In this document: piece by piece, positions 44,021 through 55,836 of the stretch
How positions within the stretch are numbered: the first letter of the stretch is position 1
Layout: each line of letters begins with the position of its first letter
Assembly: GCA_010015745.1 (NCBI GenBank)
Contig: ML978205.1
Location: forward strand, 62,001 to 126,000
Direction of reading: 5' to 3'
Length of the DNA stretch: 64,000 nucleotides
Source of the DNA: Setomelanomma holmii
Taxonomy: Eukaryota; Ascomycota; Dothideomycetes; Pleosporales; Phaeosphaeriaceae
Made by a program: the position numbers and the translations under genes
Notes under the pieces: generated by a model
The model's database searches: none
What the model was told of the DNA's origin: nothing
The model's input: the letters and a program-made list of their open reading frames with translations, nothing else

Positions 44021-45895
44021 CTAGGCAGTGGACGTTGCAAAGGTAAGCAAAGAGCCATAATTCGGCGTTCCCAGACCAGTCGCAGGATCCCACCCCGTCA
44101 CCGCACTGAATCCAGCTCCCGATATACTGCCACTGCAGCCCGTAATCTTTCCAGACTTAATGTCCGTGAACCCAGTACTAGCGGTGCTATAAAGCCACGG
44201 GTTCAGAAACCCAAGCCCCTTCTTTCCAGCAGCAATACGTCCACTGTTCAACAGCTGGATGATACCAGCGGTAGTGGGTGCTGAGCACGAGGTTCCAGAT
44301 ACGGATTGTGCGGTGCCACTTGCGACAATAACGAAGTTGGTCGCTTGAGCTGAGATATCGGGGTATGCGCGCCCAGAGGCATTGAAGTATTTGGTCACAG
44401 CGGTGTGTGTAGTGTCGGTGCTCAACCAGTTGGAAACAGCTGCATCTTGGTAGGAAGGACGGCCAAAGATCTCGGAGAAGCCGCCGCCACCGCTGGACCA
44501 TGCTTGCTCGGGCGAGTTACTAGTCGTTCCACCGACGGTGGTGACCCAGGGACAGGCGGCAGGAAAGGCGGTGGTGAATTGAGACTTGCCGTTCACGGTG
44601 CAATCGGAGCCAACGCCGGAATCGCCGGAAGAGACGAGGATGGAAACACCTCGGGCACCGAGCTGGGAGAACAAGTTGCAAGCGTTGGTTGCATAGGCGA
44701 GGGGAACGGTGGCTTCATCGTCGCCATATGAGATGGAAAGGGTGTTTGGCAGCGACGCAGCGGGGAGGGCGAGTAAATAGTTGAGGAACTCGAGGTAGGG
44801 CTCGTTAGTGTTGGTGCCAGAGCCAACCCATTGTCCACGACCAGCGGTGCTGTAGTAAGTGTTTGGAACGTTAGTCGAGATGGATCCTGCGTACTGGACG
44901 TCCAGGTTGGCTTCTGTACCAGCGGGCGAGCTGGGGCATAATCCGCCATTGACAACTGTGCAAGTGAATGTCTTGGCCTTGTTGGCGAAGTAGGCATAGC
45001 TGTTTAGGAAGGTGGTGTAGTCAGCCTTGATGGCATACTCCTCGAGAAATCCTGCAATCCCGAGCAGCCCAACGGTCTGGACCTTCGCAGCAGTAAAGTT
45101 GTATAGATTTGCGAGGCACGTCGGTGTGATACGAGTTCCACTGCATCCAGTAACGGCCTGGACAGCTTCTACTTCGACCTCATCAGCAAGCTCATGATGC
45201 TCGGAGATGGTGGAGCGCAGTTGTTTGAGGCCGAAGAATGTAGTCGGCTGAACCATATCAACGTGACCTTTAAGGACGCTCGGAAGGCTATACTCCAGAG
45301 TCCTGAGTGTCTTTTCGTTGGTTCCAGGTCGTACTGGTCGTGTTAGATCGAGAAAGACGTTGTCGCGATAACTACACTACATACCGAAAACGCTGTATTC
45401 TGCGTCCAAAAGCTTCTCAATTTCGTTGACGCTCGCTTGAACTGTGACGTAGTCGCCATTCATCGTGACCTTGGCTTCGGAGCTCAAGATCCCGCTCGTA
45501 AGCCATTGCTGCACGAGATCATTTGACTCCTGCTTGGGCGCAATCATAGCCTGGATTGTCTCCTGCTCAAGGTGATTGCCGTACTCTACGTGGCCGGGAG
45601 TTGCAATCTGCCCGTCCAAATCAGCACATCGTTGATGCTACTGCACTTCGAGAGGTGAACCTACGTTCATAGCGAGCTCGTGGAATTTGTCCATATCCTG
45701 GTTCACGAGGTGAACCTGAAGCGTGATTGAGGTTGCATCTTTGTCTAATACTGCAGAAGCATCTTTGGTCCAGCCCTCGGGTGCGCTTTCCAGCTTTTCA
45801 ACAACGACGCTATCGAGTTTGACATTGCTGGTCGGCAGTGCAACGGAAGCAGTCGCTAGAATGGCGAGCACAGAAATGCGGCTAAGAATATACAT
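44021..45895 (-). CDS. Secreted sedolisin-family tripeptidyl peptidase
   Basis: Exons 45665-45895, 45385-45607 and 44021-45333 give 588 aa. Residues 1-20 are a signal peptide (MYILSRISVLAILATASVAL). A pro-domain of about 170 residues follows (PF09286; IATPGHVEYGNHLEQETIQ and LRTLEYSLPSVLKGHVDMVQ). The peptidase S53 domain contains the Glu and Asp of the catalytic set in TEANLDVQY, the oxyanion Asp in SSGDSGVGSD, and the nucleophile Ser in SGTSCSAP. The calcium site is seen in TGFTDIKSG and GWDPATGLGTP at the C-terminus. Such enzymes are acid proteases that cut tripeptides or act as endopeptidases in the acidic medium. The start at 45895 removes 28 residues of leader that do not look like a signal peptide. 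The gene's neighbours give no clue to substrate. Confidence 0.93.
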
Positions 45896-45958
45896 GGTGA
45901 CGAAAAGAGCGAGGGAGTGCCGGGGACAACAAGAAACGAAGGCGATCCATTTTGTACC

Positions 45959-45965
45959 ATATATA
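45959..45965 (-). promoter_or_regulatory. TATA-like element of the sedolisin gene
   Basis: TATATAT on the minus strand, about 65 nt before the ATG at 45895. Confidence 0.4.
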
Positions 45966-46724
45966 CTGATGGTGTCCAAATCGCGGCGGTTATGCGTCTG
46001 ATACCTGCCCAGTTGAGCTCAGCCAGGGGGAAGAGTTGGGTATACGCCATCAAGGTCACATGTAGCCAGTTGACCAATGCCATCGTCAAACCTAATGGGA
46101 GCACCCATTCATTTGCCAATCTCAGACAAGCTCGACAAACAAGCTTCCGCTTGTAGCTGAGGCTGTCACTTGCGCTATCGTGTCGGATACATGGGTATCT
46201 AAAGCTTGGTGAGTGATTGGCAAAGCGTAGCAGACTTCCTTTTGGGGTTATCGTGCCGTGACAGATCCTAGTGCGATGTTCCTAGGTATCAGAAGCTTAT
46301 CACTCATTTGGAAAGCTTGAGGATGTAAAAGAGATGCTGATTGGGTGGCGATAATCCCCTGAGACTAGGGTCAGCCGACGCGATGCTTCTTTAGGCAAGT
46401 CGCATTGCGTGCTTAATTTTGTAGTCTGCACATACAGATCTGGCGGCAACAGTAGTTGTCTCTGCAATACTCAAGCTCGTCATTGGTGCGTTAGTAGTCT
46501 GGTGATTGATCACCATACCCACTGATATGTGCTCTTCGCTTCTTGCTCGATGCTGTAAATGATTTCCGAGTTGCTCGAAATTCGTTGAGGTTTCTTGAAC
46601 TCGCGGCATCCGTGAGGTCTACAACCTTGGTCTTGAGAACAAGATATCTCCGGATAATACTGATTTAACCACCTGTCCGCGACGGAAGTGGACGATGACG
46701 ATGGCCTTTGGTTCTCAATAATTC
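45966..46724. other. Intergenic; upstream of sedolisin
   Basis: No gene supported. It also holds the 3' flank of the AAA ATPase gene. Confidence 0.55.
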
Positions 46725-49249
46725 TCAAGGCCGCTTGCTTCGCCGCCATCGCCAGATGGCAATGAGCAACAACCAAGTGGTTCGCGTTGCAAGAGCAATG
46801 AGACTCGAGGCCAAGATGGCACTGGTCCAGCCCGGCGTACGCAAAAGGCGCCTGCAGCCTGCGAAAAATCTACTTTTGGCAAATTTCTTCCTTCTGCCAG
46901 ATGTGTTGAAGTCGCTCTCGAATGAGAAGAAAGCGTGCAGCCCTTTCATGATATCACTCGCACGTAGCTCACGTTGCTCGTTGGCTGCTATCGAACAAGC
47001 CATACGAATTGTGTTCTTGATCTGCCGTCCGTTGATCTCGTAGTACGTGAGTCGATCCAGAAGCTCTTGGGTGAGCCACGGCGGTGCGACGGAACCAGAA
47101 CCCCTGACAATAAATGTCGTCCAGATGCTGCTTCGTGCGTCGGCGGAAAGTTGTGGATAATATAGGGACAAGTGTATACGCGATTTGAAGGCTGCATCGA
47201 TAGAGCCAACACGATTTGTTGTTAGGAACATAACCCCTTCGAATTGTTCTAGCGTGCGGAGCAGGACTGGCGAACCTGGTAAGCCAAAGTTATTCCCACT
47301 GGACTAGTTTCACGTACCTGCTACTAACTCGCTGTGCGCTAGGTTGTAGTTGTTTCTTTGCTCCATAAAGACGTCGGCCTCGTCAACCAAGACCAATGCG
47401 TTCCACTTGCTCGCCAATTCGAGCGCTCTTCGTAGGGTTCCCTCAACGACGGCACTGTTCGTGCCAAGCTCTGCGCCGCCGAGAGTGTATAGCGGCCGCT
47501 TGGTGAAGTCCGCAAGGCTCTCTGTGCGCGGTTTTCATTAGTTGAAAAAATCTCCAAGCTTCGCATCTTGTTGCGGGCTTACCCGCGGTCAATGTCTTCC
47601 CTACACCAGGAGGTCCATGCAGCAAGAAGATGAGACCCTTGCCCTTGCCCTTGATAAGATCGTCAAAACTAGAGTGTTTGTTTTCGTGATCGTTAACAAG
47701 CGAGCGGATCAGGTCCTTGTTGTGCTGCGAAAGGACCAAGCTGTCGAATGCGGTCGTGTTGAACTCAGCATCCTTGATGTGCTTCACATAGAAAATTCCC
47801 CAACGCTTTGCCACTAAAGAAAAGGCATGCACTCGAGAAGAACACAACAAGATTTCGTCATCTGTAAAAGTATCCTCCTTGAGCTCTGAACCCTTGATGG
47901 CCTTTGCGCCCGGGATGAAGTAAACTGCTCCAGGGGCGACGTTAGTGTTGTACTCTTTCGAGTCTATGATGATGCCACCACGGACCTATGTGGGATCAGC
48001 TTGAATGTATCGTGGCTAGAGAGCTACCTTTGCTTACGGGAAGGTAGGCATAGCCGTTCATGACACTTGACTCTGCCGTTGCTGGCGTGAGACCGTGACT
48101 GGCTTTGCGCAAATGTGCCACTCCATCATATGACCGATGATGTATGCCGACCAAGGACAGCCATTGTCGACCACGGTGTGAGACAAGTTCTCGAATGCGT
48201 GCTTCTTCTTTATGATACCGCAGCGGGTAAGTGGATAAATCCGCCAGGGCACGGCAACCGTCGTATTGGTAAATCGAGATGTTGTACTGTTGGTATGACA
48301 CGTAGTCACCGTTACAGTCGATTTTTTCGGTCATAATGTACCAAGATTCAGAGTAGCTACGATCGGGCAATTCATGTCGCTTGAGCTCCATGCTCCGGAG
48401 TCGGGTGATGAATGGCTCACCCAAACAATAGTCTAGCGCGAAGAGATGATCGCCAGGGCGGAAGGCCATCCAGAGGTTTGCGAACTCGATTGCCAGGGTG
48501 GTCTCGCTCGATATTAGCATTTGCCAGCTGCTAGTTTCCTTTTGCATAGACTTCGCCAAATATCTCAGCAAGAAATCTATGTGTTCTTTCATGTCTTCAT
48601 CGTCGGAAGTTTCAGCATACGCCTGGAGTTCGTGGCGGTAGTGGAACAAACATCGTGGAACTCCAGGCCCCCAAAGTGGAATGATGGGTAGGGTTAGATT
48701 GACGCCAGGATAGGTCCCGATCACTTCTTGCAGTGCTTTTCGCATATATGGTGATCTAATCTCAAGGACCGAATGCTTGAGAGCTCGACTCTGGTCGTAG
48801 GTGCGAATGATGGCAAGGGCAGCGTCTGGACTAGGACATAGTTCGATATGAAGCTGATCAGTCGCGCCAACTCGCATAGATACCATGACACCCCTCGAGT
48901 TGAAGCGATTCTCAAACACGTGGAGCTCGCAGCTCTCTCCTCCCACATTGTACGACGTGTCATCCACGCGTGCCAGCCAGTCTTCCTCAGCCTCCTCTGC
49001 CGAAGCTGCATCGGCTGCATCGTCAGCTGCATGCACAGGCTCGTGCGGAACAGACGCTGGCTGCGGGTCGATATCATCGCGACGATCTAAGCGGTCTGGA
49101 TCATGACAAAGAAGCCCAGCATCTGTGAGACAGAAGGACGTGTCTGAGCCTGTGTTGCTAACGTCATGGTTGTCATGTGGATTGGAGTCGCGCTCCCTAT
49201 CGATAGCCGGTTGATCAAAGGCCGACGGCGCATCGCTTGGTGAGGCCAT
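46725..49249 (-). CDS. Fungal AAA+ ATPase with an N-terminal DUF7025-like region and a C-terminal membrane segment
   Basis: Four exons, 48038-49249, 47583-47985, 47318-47521 and 46725-47275, give 789 aa. Introns of 52, 61 and 42 nt are all in frame. The N-terminal 90 residues are acidic and disordered. Residues 110-480 resemble the region found before AAA domains in a large fungal family (SYQQYNISIYQYDG, then VRGGIIIDSKEY). The AAA core has Walker A GPPGVGKTLTAESLA (restored by splicing), Walker B ALVLVDEADVF, sensor 1 VMFLTTNRVGSID and the arginine region INGRQIKNTIRMA. At the C-terminus TSAILASSLIALATRTTWLLLIAIW is strongly hydrophobic and followed by basic residues, a likely membrane anchor, which is unusual for the family. 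The substrate is unknown; BCS1-like and proteasomal AAA proteins are only distant relatives. Confidence 0.85.
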
Positions 49250-50691
49250 TGCTTGTCGCTGGGCTTACAAACACGCCGCCGGAAAGTCGCATAGGGCGAA
49301 CAATCCGTGGAAAGTGTGCCGGGGAGTAGAGATTGGAGCGAAATTAGTGTCAGCCGAGCATCAAGCAAATGCAATCGTGAGGAACGTCATAGGGAGAACA
49401 AGAGCAGGCAGACGTTTCATAGTACATTCAGAGCACAGCTGCAACTCTTGGGCGTGCAGTGTGGCGTCAAGTCTAACCAATACGAGCAGCGACGCACATA
49501 GCCTCAGTCGCTTCGCAAATGCGCCTCACCTGGCGTTTTGGAAGCTGCGCAGTCGTCCGAGCACATGAGCAATGTCGTTGAACGGCTGTTCTTTAGAGCC
49601 TTCTTCCATCCAGCGTTGTAGCATTGGTGACATAGACTGCGCTTCCGAAGCGACGGTAGGCGGCGGTGAGATGGCGCGTTGTGCCGTCCAATCGCGAGAA
49701 ACTTCGACGAAATGGATCTCATCAGCGTTGGGACCGTGGTTTGCGGTAGAGGATGTCGGCCGCAGCCGCTATGCTCCGACATAAGCACATCGCCTTCGAG
49801 AACATTTCGAAGCGCACTTACAAAGTCATTGATAGGCTGTGGCTGATTGACGTTCTGTTCTGGCCTAGCTTGCAGGAGGAGGCCAGGCATGCTGCTCGAT
49901 TGGATCGTACAGGGATTCTTTGGAATGCAGCAATAGCAGCAGTTTGAGTATTTGACTACGAAGTTGGCTTGCGAGAGTAGCTCTGTCTTCTCATTGTACT
50001 CTATATACAAGACGCTCGACAGCGGAACTTCTGTGAACTTTTGATGCCAGTTTGTCGCATTATTACGATGTTGCCACGAACATTTCTTAGGACTTTGGGG
50101 ATCTTTTGGTGCAGCATAACACTAGCCACCTGAATCGATTGGCGGACACGTAGCCGCCGCACGTACGCCGCTCATATTGCAATGATTGTGCTCACTAGAC
50201 AGATTAGAAATGCAAGACAAGGTTAGAGGGGAACGAGTGTACGTCGGACCTTTGTGGTCTTTTGATCTGGTCCTCCAGAGCGATGTGGGTCCAGATCAGC
50301 GTGATCTAACGTTATTGGCAAGCGCGCCCAACCGCCCAAGTCGCGACGGGACTGCAATCGTTTCGCTTTCAACATGCCACGTCTATCCGACACCAACACA
50401 TGGATTCGAAGGTCACCAGACCAGCGGTACTTGACCTCGTTGCCATGGCTTGCTGCGGTCTCTGCGCGGATGGTGGCGGTGTCCTGACAGCATTGGGGGC
50501 GGCAGGAGGCTTTGCAAGTGGCTTCGGAACTTTTGGGGACCTTGGGAGATCTTTTGTGCACCTTTGCGACCTTTCGCACCACTCTGCAGGTTGGGACACA
50601 GTCTAGGCTGGGGCTCATACCATATCAAGTCCGCCACTCCCATCTCGTCTGCCAACTTCTCGCTTTCCGAGTCTCATTCTTTCCTGTCGCG
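49250..50691. other. Divergent intergenic region AAA ATPase / Clr5 gene
   Basis: 1.4 kb. A minus-strand frame at 49504-50010 (168 codons, Cys-rich patch YSNCCYCCIPKNPC) has no recognised domain and no supporting context, so it is not called. No other gene seen. Confidence 0.5.
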
Positions 50692-52747
50692 ATGACCTCC
50701 CCACTACCGTCTTCCGCTGGCCTTTCCTGGGGTCATGTGCCGACCAATCAGATACCAACACCACTACCAGAACTCATGGACCTCAGCGAATCTCACAACT
50801 TCGCAGGCATATATGATTCAGGCTATGCCATCTCCTCTCATCCATCCCAGACTGTACGAAATCCTCAAGTCCATAATTCCGAGACAAAACCGACAAATTT
50901 CTTATCATCTTTGGGGGCTCCTGGGCAACCTTCCAGTTCCGCAACCACATTGAGCGATCGCAAGCGAGCCATCGCTCAGCGCCGTCAGACAACGCGGCGT
51001 CCCAAGAAACCAGATTTGGATTGGAATGCCAACAGAGACACACTTCATAGATTGTACATCGATGAAGGGCAAGTCCTGACTGAAACGATGGAAATTATGA
51101 AGAGCAATTACAATTTTGAAGCTTCGTAAGCTCAAGTTGATCCAGATCCATGAGACTGACAGCTAATTAGACGTAGGGCAAAGGCATATAAAGAACAATT
51201 CAAGCTATGGGGTTGGCAGAAACATTTACCAGGCCAAGTTGCGCATTGGATGGTGGATCAAGCTGCCAATGGAAAGCACACCGCATTTGAATATGGGGGC
51301 AAAATATGGACCGTTGAACAAGCAAAAAGTAGCGCTGCTCGAACCAAGAAAAACATGCAAGATGGTAAGGAGACACGGCGAGCAAACGCAATAGTCATAC
51401 TAACATCTCGAAGCGTCGAAGACTCCCGAAGGTATACGGGCTGTTACACCCACAATGAGCGCGGATCGTGATTCGCCGACAAATGCTATCGTCTCGCCAC
51501 GTTCGATGGACATTCAGCCCGATACGGGTCCTATCGTGACGAAACGTGAGATGCATCCGAAACCCGACATCTTACCGTTGAGTTTCAATGGCAAAAGCAT
51601 GCAGGAGCTTGCCACCGTGCTTCTCAGCGCGCGAGACTACGTACGAAGTGGTGACTTGCTATTGGCGGAGACGTCCTTTATGGAAGCTCTTGAAGGCATG
51701 CAACGCATCTCGTCGCCCACATGCCCTGAAGCAGCTAAGGTTGGGTATGAGCTGGCTTCTTTCTACTCGGAGCAAGGCCGGAAAGTAGAGGCCGATGACG
51801 TTCTCGAGAAGATCACCGCGAATCACTTGTCTTCACTCGGCATCAACCATCGTAAAACCAAGCAACACATCCTCCATGTCGCCGAGCTTCTCAATAATTG
51901 GAATCGTGGGCAAGATGCATACACTTTCCTCAACCACGCGCGCGAGATGGCCCAAGACCAGGTCGTCGGCAGCTTGAGTGCTACACTCCTGACCAAGGGC
52001 AAGACGAGAGCAGACAACCTGCTGTCAGGCGCAACTGGACCGCAATTCCTCTACCTGATCAGCAGTCAGATAGCGTTGAACCCCACCAGCAACAACATCG
52101 ACCACGGCCTTGACAATGCACGTCTCCACACAGCCGTAGAGGAACCTGCAGTCGTGGTTCTATTGAAAGCGATTGAGAAGCAGTGTGCGCAAGAGCCCGC
52201 AAACCTGGCAGTACAAGGTCTACGAGCACGAGCTGAGCTCCTTAAATACTACCTGAAGCAAGGTGTAACCTTAGCAGACCAGGAAGCCTTCCTTACTGCA
52301 CCAGACGTCCTCCAGAGCTATTGGACCAAGCACTACTACGTTCCAGCGTCATTCAAGAGCCATGAAGCCGTTGAAGCAGCCTTGGAGCTGACAGCCGGAG
52401 TTCTACGCGGCAAGTTTGACTTCCTGGCCACGCGCATGTTCCGCAACATCGAACAAAAGGCCACGACACTTTTTGGCTCGACCGAAGAGCGGACCATATG
52501 GATGTTCATAAGCATTGGTATCCTGTACCAAACATATCGCAGTTGGGACGAAGCGCAACCCTGGTTCGAGCAAGCGTGGGCAGCTGCAGACTCGATGTGG
52601 GGGTTCCACGACGGTGTCACGAGATCTCTCACGAATGCTTTTGCGAAGAGGCACTTTTCTTATATGAACGATGAGAGTCGACCGTTCAAGACGGCGTATG
52701 GTGTTTGTGGCTTCACCGTTCGACCGACGCGACTGCACATCGAGTAG
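50692..52747 (+). CDS. Clr5-domain protein with helical repeats
   Basis: Exons 50692-51125, 51177-51364 and 51414-52747, with introns of 51 and 49 nt, give 651 aa. Residues 100-165 are a Clr5 domain (PF14420): DTLHRLYIDEGQVLTETMEIM and, after splicing, NFEASAKAYKEQFKLWGWQK. The C-terminal 450 residues are helical with TPR-like pairs such as LLSARDYVRSGDLLLAETSFMEALEG and AAKVGYELASFYSEQGRK. Clr5 takes its name from a fission yeast heterochromatin factor; the domain is thought to bind nucleic acid or chromatin, but members are numerous in filamentous fungi and mostly unstudied. A frame opens further upstream at 50512; the ATG at 50692 (CGCGATGAC) follows a pyrimidine-rich leader and is preferred. 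The protein is probably nuclear; this is inferred. Confidence 0.83.
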
Positions 52748-53322
52748 CTGGAGGCGGACTTGTTTGAGTTATTGTTCTGGTCTCTTCTTTGCTACACCTC
52801 TGGGTCTGTCTAATTCCTAGAGCTTAGTAGAGGCTTGTACGTCTGCAAAGACATCACTTAAGATAGCCGAGCTCATAAAGAATCGGTTACTCCCGCTTGC
52901 CAATGCGCTAGTTCCGATTGGTTGTGTCGGAAAATCTCCGGACGTTGGCAGGAGCGAGTCAGGCCAACCCATCACGTCGGCTGCATCTCCAGCTGTCGTC
53001 TGAACCCCACGAACCATGATCGATTTCAGTCTCACAGCACCAATATGTTGCGTCTCGAGTGATGGTTCTTCGAGTGAGTTGTGCGCACCAATGAGAATAG
53101 ATCGCAGTGCGTAGAAGAGACAGAACCGGTCACATCATGGCGCTTGTCCGTCTGCCATTTCGACCCTCAAATCGATACAACCGAGGGTCATCGAGGGGGG
53201 CATGCCGGCGACAGCTAAGCTAGCGCCACCATTCCTACGATCATCTGCAGCTATGTCGTCGTATATTTTGGACAATTTGCAATACGCCCTTCAATGTCTT
53301 ACACTACACTTTTTCGGCTTTC
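52748..53322. other. Intergenic; 5' region of the SDH flavoprotein gene
   Basis: No gene seen. Confidence 0.6.
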
Positions 53323-55441
53323 ATGATGCGAGCTTTCGCGCGGGCTATTCAACGCCAGCAGTTTGGTGCTCGTAGTTCGTTCTTGCGACGAATCAGCAGA
53401 CATCATAGAGGTTTCGCCTCAGTGAACGCTCACGATGTGAAGGGCTTGACCGTCATTGATCATCACTACGAGTATGAACGCCGTCTTGACTCTTCTCCAA
53501 GCTGTACAATCTAACGCCGTCCAGTGCCATCGTCGTCGGAGCAGGAGGCGCTGGCCTTCGCGCCGCGGTAGGCCTCACAGAAGCCGGCCTCAAGACCGCA
53601 TGCGTATCGAAGCTCTTTCCCACAAGATCACACACCGTCGCCGCACAAGGAGGAATCAACGCCGCGCTCGGTAACATGACCGAGGACGACTGGCGGTGGC
53701 ACATGTACGACACCGTCAAGGGATCAGACTGGCTAGGTGATCAAGATGCCATACATTACATGACACGCGAAGCTGTTCCGGCAGTCGTGGAGCTCGAGAA
53801 CTATGGCATGCCATTCTCGCGAACGAGCGAAGGCACGATATACCAACGGGCGCTCGGTGGACAGAGCCTGGAATATGGCAAGGGTGGCCAGGCATATAGA
53901 ACGGCATGTGCAGCTGATCGGACAGGACATGCTATGTTGCATACATTGTACGGCCAGAGTCTGAAGGAGGGAGTGCAGTTCTTCATTGAATGGTTCGCAT
54001 TGGACTTGATGATGAGCGAGGGAAAGTGTGTCGGGATCACAGCGATGAACATGGAAGATGGGACGTGTCATCGAATGTTCGCAAGGAACACGATCCTGGC
54101 CACTGGTGGTGAGCGACCCAAACAGAGGTTTCGTCGAGGACTAGGAATGAAGACTGACCAACGTAGGCTATGGTCGAGCATACTTCAGCGCAACAAGCGC
54201 GCATACGAGTACTGGAGATGGTTGTGCGATGGTATCAAGAGCAGGACTGCCTCTCCAAGACATGGAATTTGTGCAGTTTCATCCGTCTGGGATCTATGGC
54301 GCAGGCGTACGTCAATAACCACGCGACGAAAAGTTCTGCAGCTAACACACTCAACAGGTCTTGATCACCGAAGGCGCGCGCGGCGAAGGCGGGTACCTCC
54401 TCAACGGCGAGGGCGAGCGTTTCATGGAGCGCTATGCTCCAACAGCAAAAGACCTTGCATCGAGAGATGTCGTTTCACGAAGCATGAATCTCGAAATCAT
54501 CAAAGGCCGCGGCTGCGGCCCGAACAAGGATCACATACATCTTCAACTCTCACATTTACCAAAGGATGTCATCATGGAACGACTACCAGGCATCGCGGAA
54601 ACGGCAGGCATCTTTGCAGGCATTGATGTGACCAAAGAACCCATTCCAGTCTTACCTACTGTGCACTACTGCATGGGCGGCATACCCACGAACTTCCATG
54701 GACAGGTACTGGACGTCAGTGAGGGGAAGGACCATGTCGTGGACGGCTTGTATGCTGCGGGAGAGGCAGCGTGTGTGAGTGTACACGGTGCGAATCGTCT
54801 CGGGGCCAATTCACTACTTGACATTGTGGTCTTCGTAAGTTTCCGTCTTCATCTTATTCACGCATACAACTGACATATCCCAGGGCCGAGCGACCGCTTT
54901 GCATGTTGCCTCTAACCACGCACCGGCCGTTGCACACAACCCAGCCCCAGAGAACATTGGTTTAGACTCAATAGCGGAAATCGACACAGTCCTCAATTCC
55001 GAAGGCAACACACCAACATCGTCCTTACGTGACTCGATGCAACGCACCATGCAGCAAACTACCGCTGTCTTCCGCACACAGGACTCACTGTCAAAGGGCA
55101 ACAAACAGCTCCGCGACACGGAAAAGACCTTCGCCAACGATCTGCGGGTGACCGATCGCTCGCTGATCTGGAATTCCGACCTCATCGAGACTCTGGAGCT
55201 ACGAAACTTGTTGACGAACGCGGTACAGACCAGCAAAGCGGCACTCACTAGGACAGAAAGTAGAGGCGCACATGCAAGAGACGATTTCAAGGACCGCAAT
55301 GATGGCGAATGGATGAAGCATAGCCTTACATGGCAAACAAATGTCGGAGACGACGTCAAATGGGGCACAAGAGCAGTGACCATGGGGACATTAGACGAGA
55401 ACGAGTGCAAGAGCGTGCCGCCTGTGAAACGATCGTACTAG
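53323..55441 (+). CDS. SDH1: Succinate dehydrogenase flavoprotein subunit (possibly a divergent paralogue)
   Basis: Five exons, 53323-53471, 53525-54108, 54167-54306, 54358-54834 and 54884-55441, give 635 aa. Residues 1-35 are a mitochondrial presequence (MMRAFARAIQRQQFGARSSF). VVGAGGAGLRAA binds FAD, and SHTVAAQGG carries the His that is covalently attached to FAD. YGRAYFSATSAH and QDMEFVQFHPSGIYGAG frame the active site, TVHYCMGGIPTNF and HGANRLGANSLLD hold substrate contacts, and the end is ECKSVPPVKRSY. All catalytic parts are present. The subunit oxidises succinate to fumarate in the matrix as part of complex II. Several positions differ from what I recall of common fungal SDH1, for example FIEWFALDLMM, HRMFARNTIL and VHYCMGG, so it may be a second copy. 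The third intron starts after GGC, restoring GAGVLITEG. Confidence 0.92.
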
Positions 55442-55836
55442 AACCCGAAGTATACGAATGAGAGGGGAGAAACGTTGGTGTAATTACCCTCGAACAACCT
55501 TTCCGGGTGTCGATAACGTTGGTGACATGACACAGCGAAAACGTTATTCACCACTCCCACCATCATCTGCCTTCATCCCCACTTTTCAGAACGTTGGTGT
55601 ACGCTGACGGACTAAGGAGATAACGTTATGTACAAGACTACTTCGCCGAAAAATTCGCAGAACGTTGTTACACGCTGACTGTAGATGTGCCGTCGACACT
55701 TACCCCTTTTACCTCCCTTGTTTTCCCCCACCATATATCTTCTTATCCGATCCAAAAACAAGCACCCGCTCAATCATCCCAGCATACTTTCAACGCTGCA
55801 AACCTCGTTAGCCACCGTCCTTCTTCTTCTCCTAAA
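55442..55836. other. Intergenic between convergent genes, with an AACGTT cluster
   Basis: Lies between the 3' ends of the SDH gene and the Ppo gene. Its striking content is the AACGTT repeat listed separately; no gene is supported. Confidence 0.65.
55471..55666. repeat. Cluster of six AACGTT palindromes
   Basis: AACGTT occurs at 55471, 55515, 55540, 55590, 55622 and 55661. Three continue as AACGTTGGTG, and two are followed after a few bases by ACGCTGACkG, so longer imperfect repeats underlie them. A six-base palindrome is expected by chance about once in 4 kb. Confidence 0.9.

Noticed and set aside
49504..50010. A 168-codon minus-strand frame with a Cys-rich patch
   Set aside because: No recognised domain, no good start context and no neighbour support.
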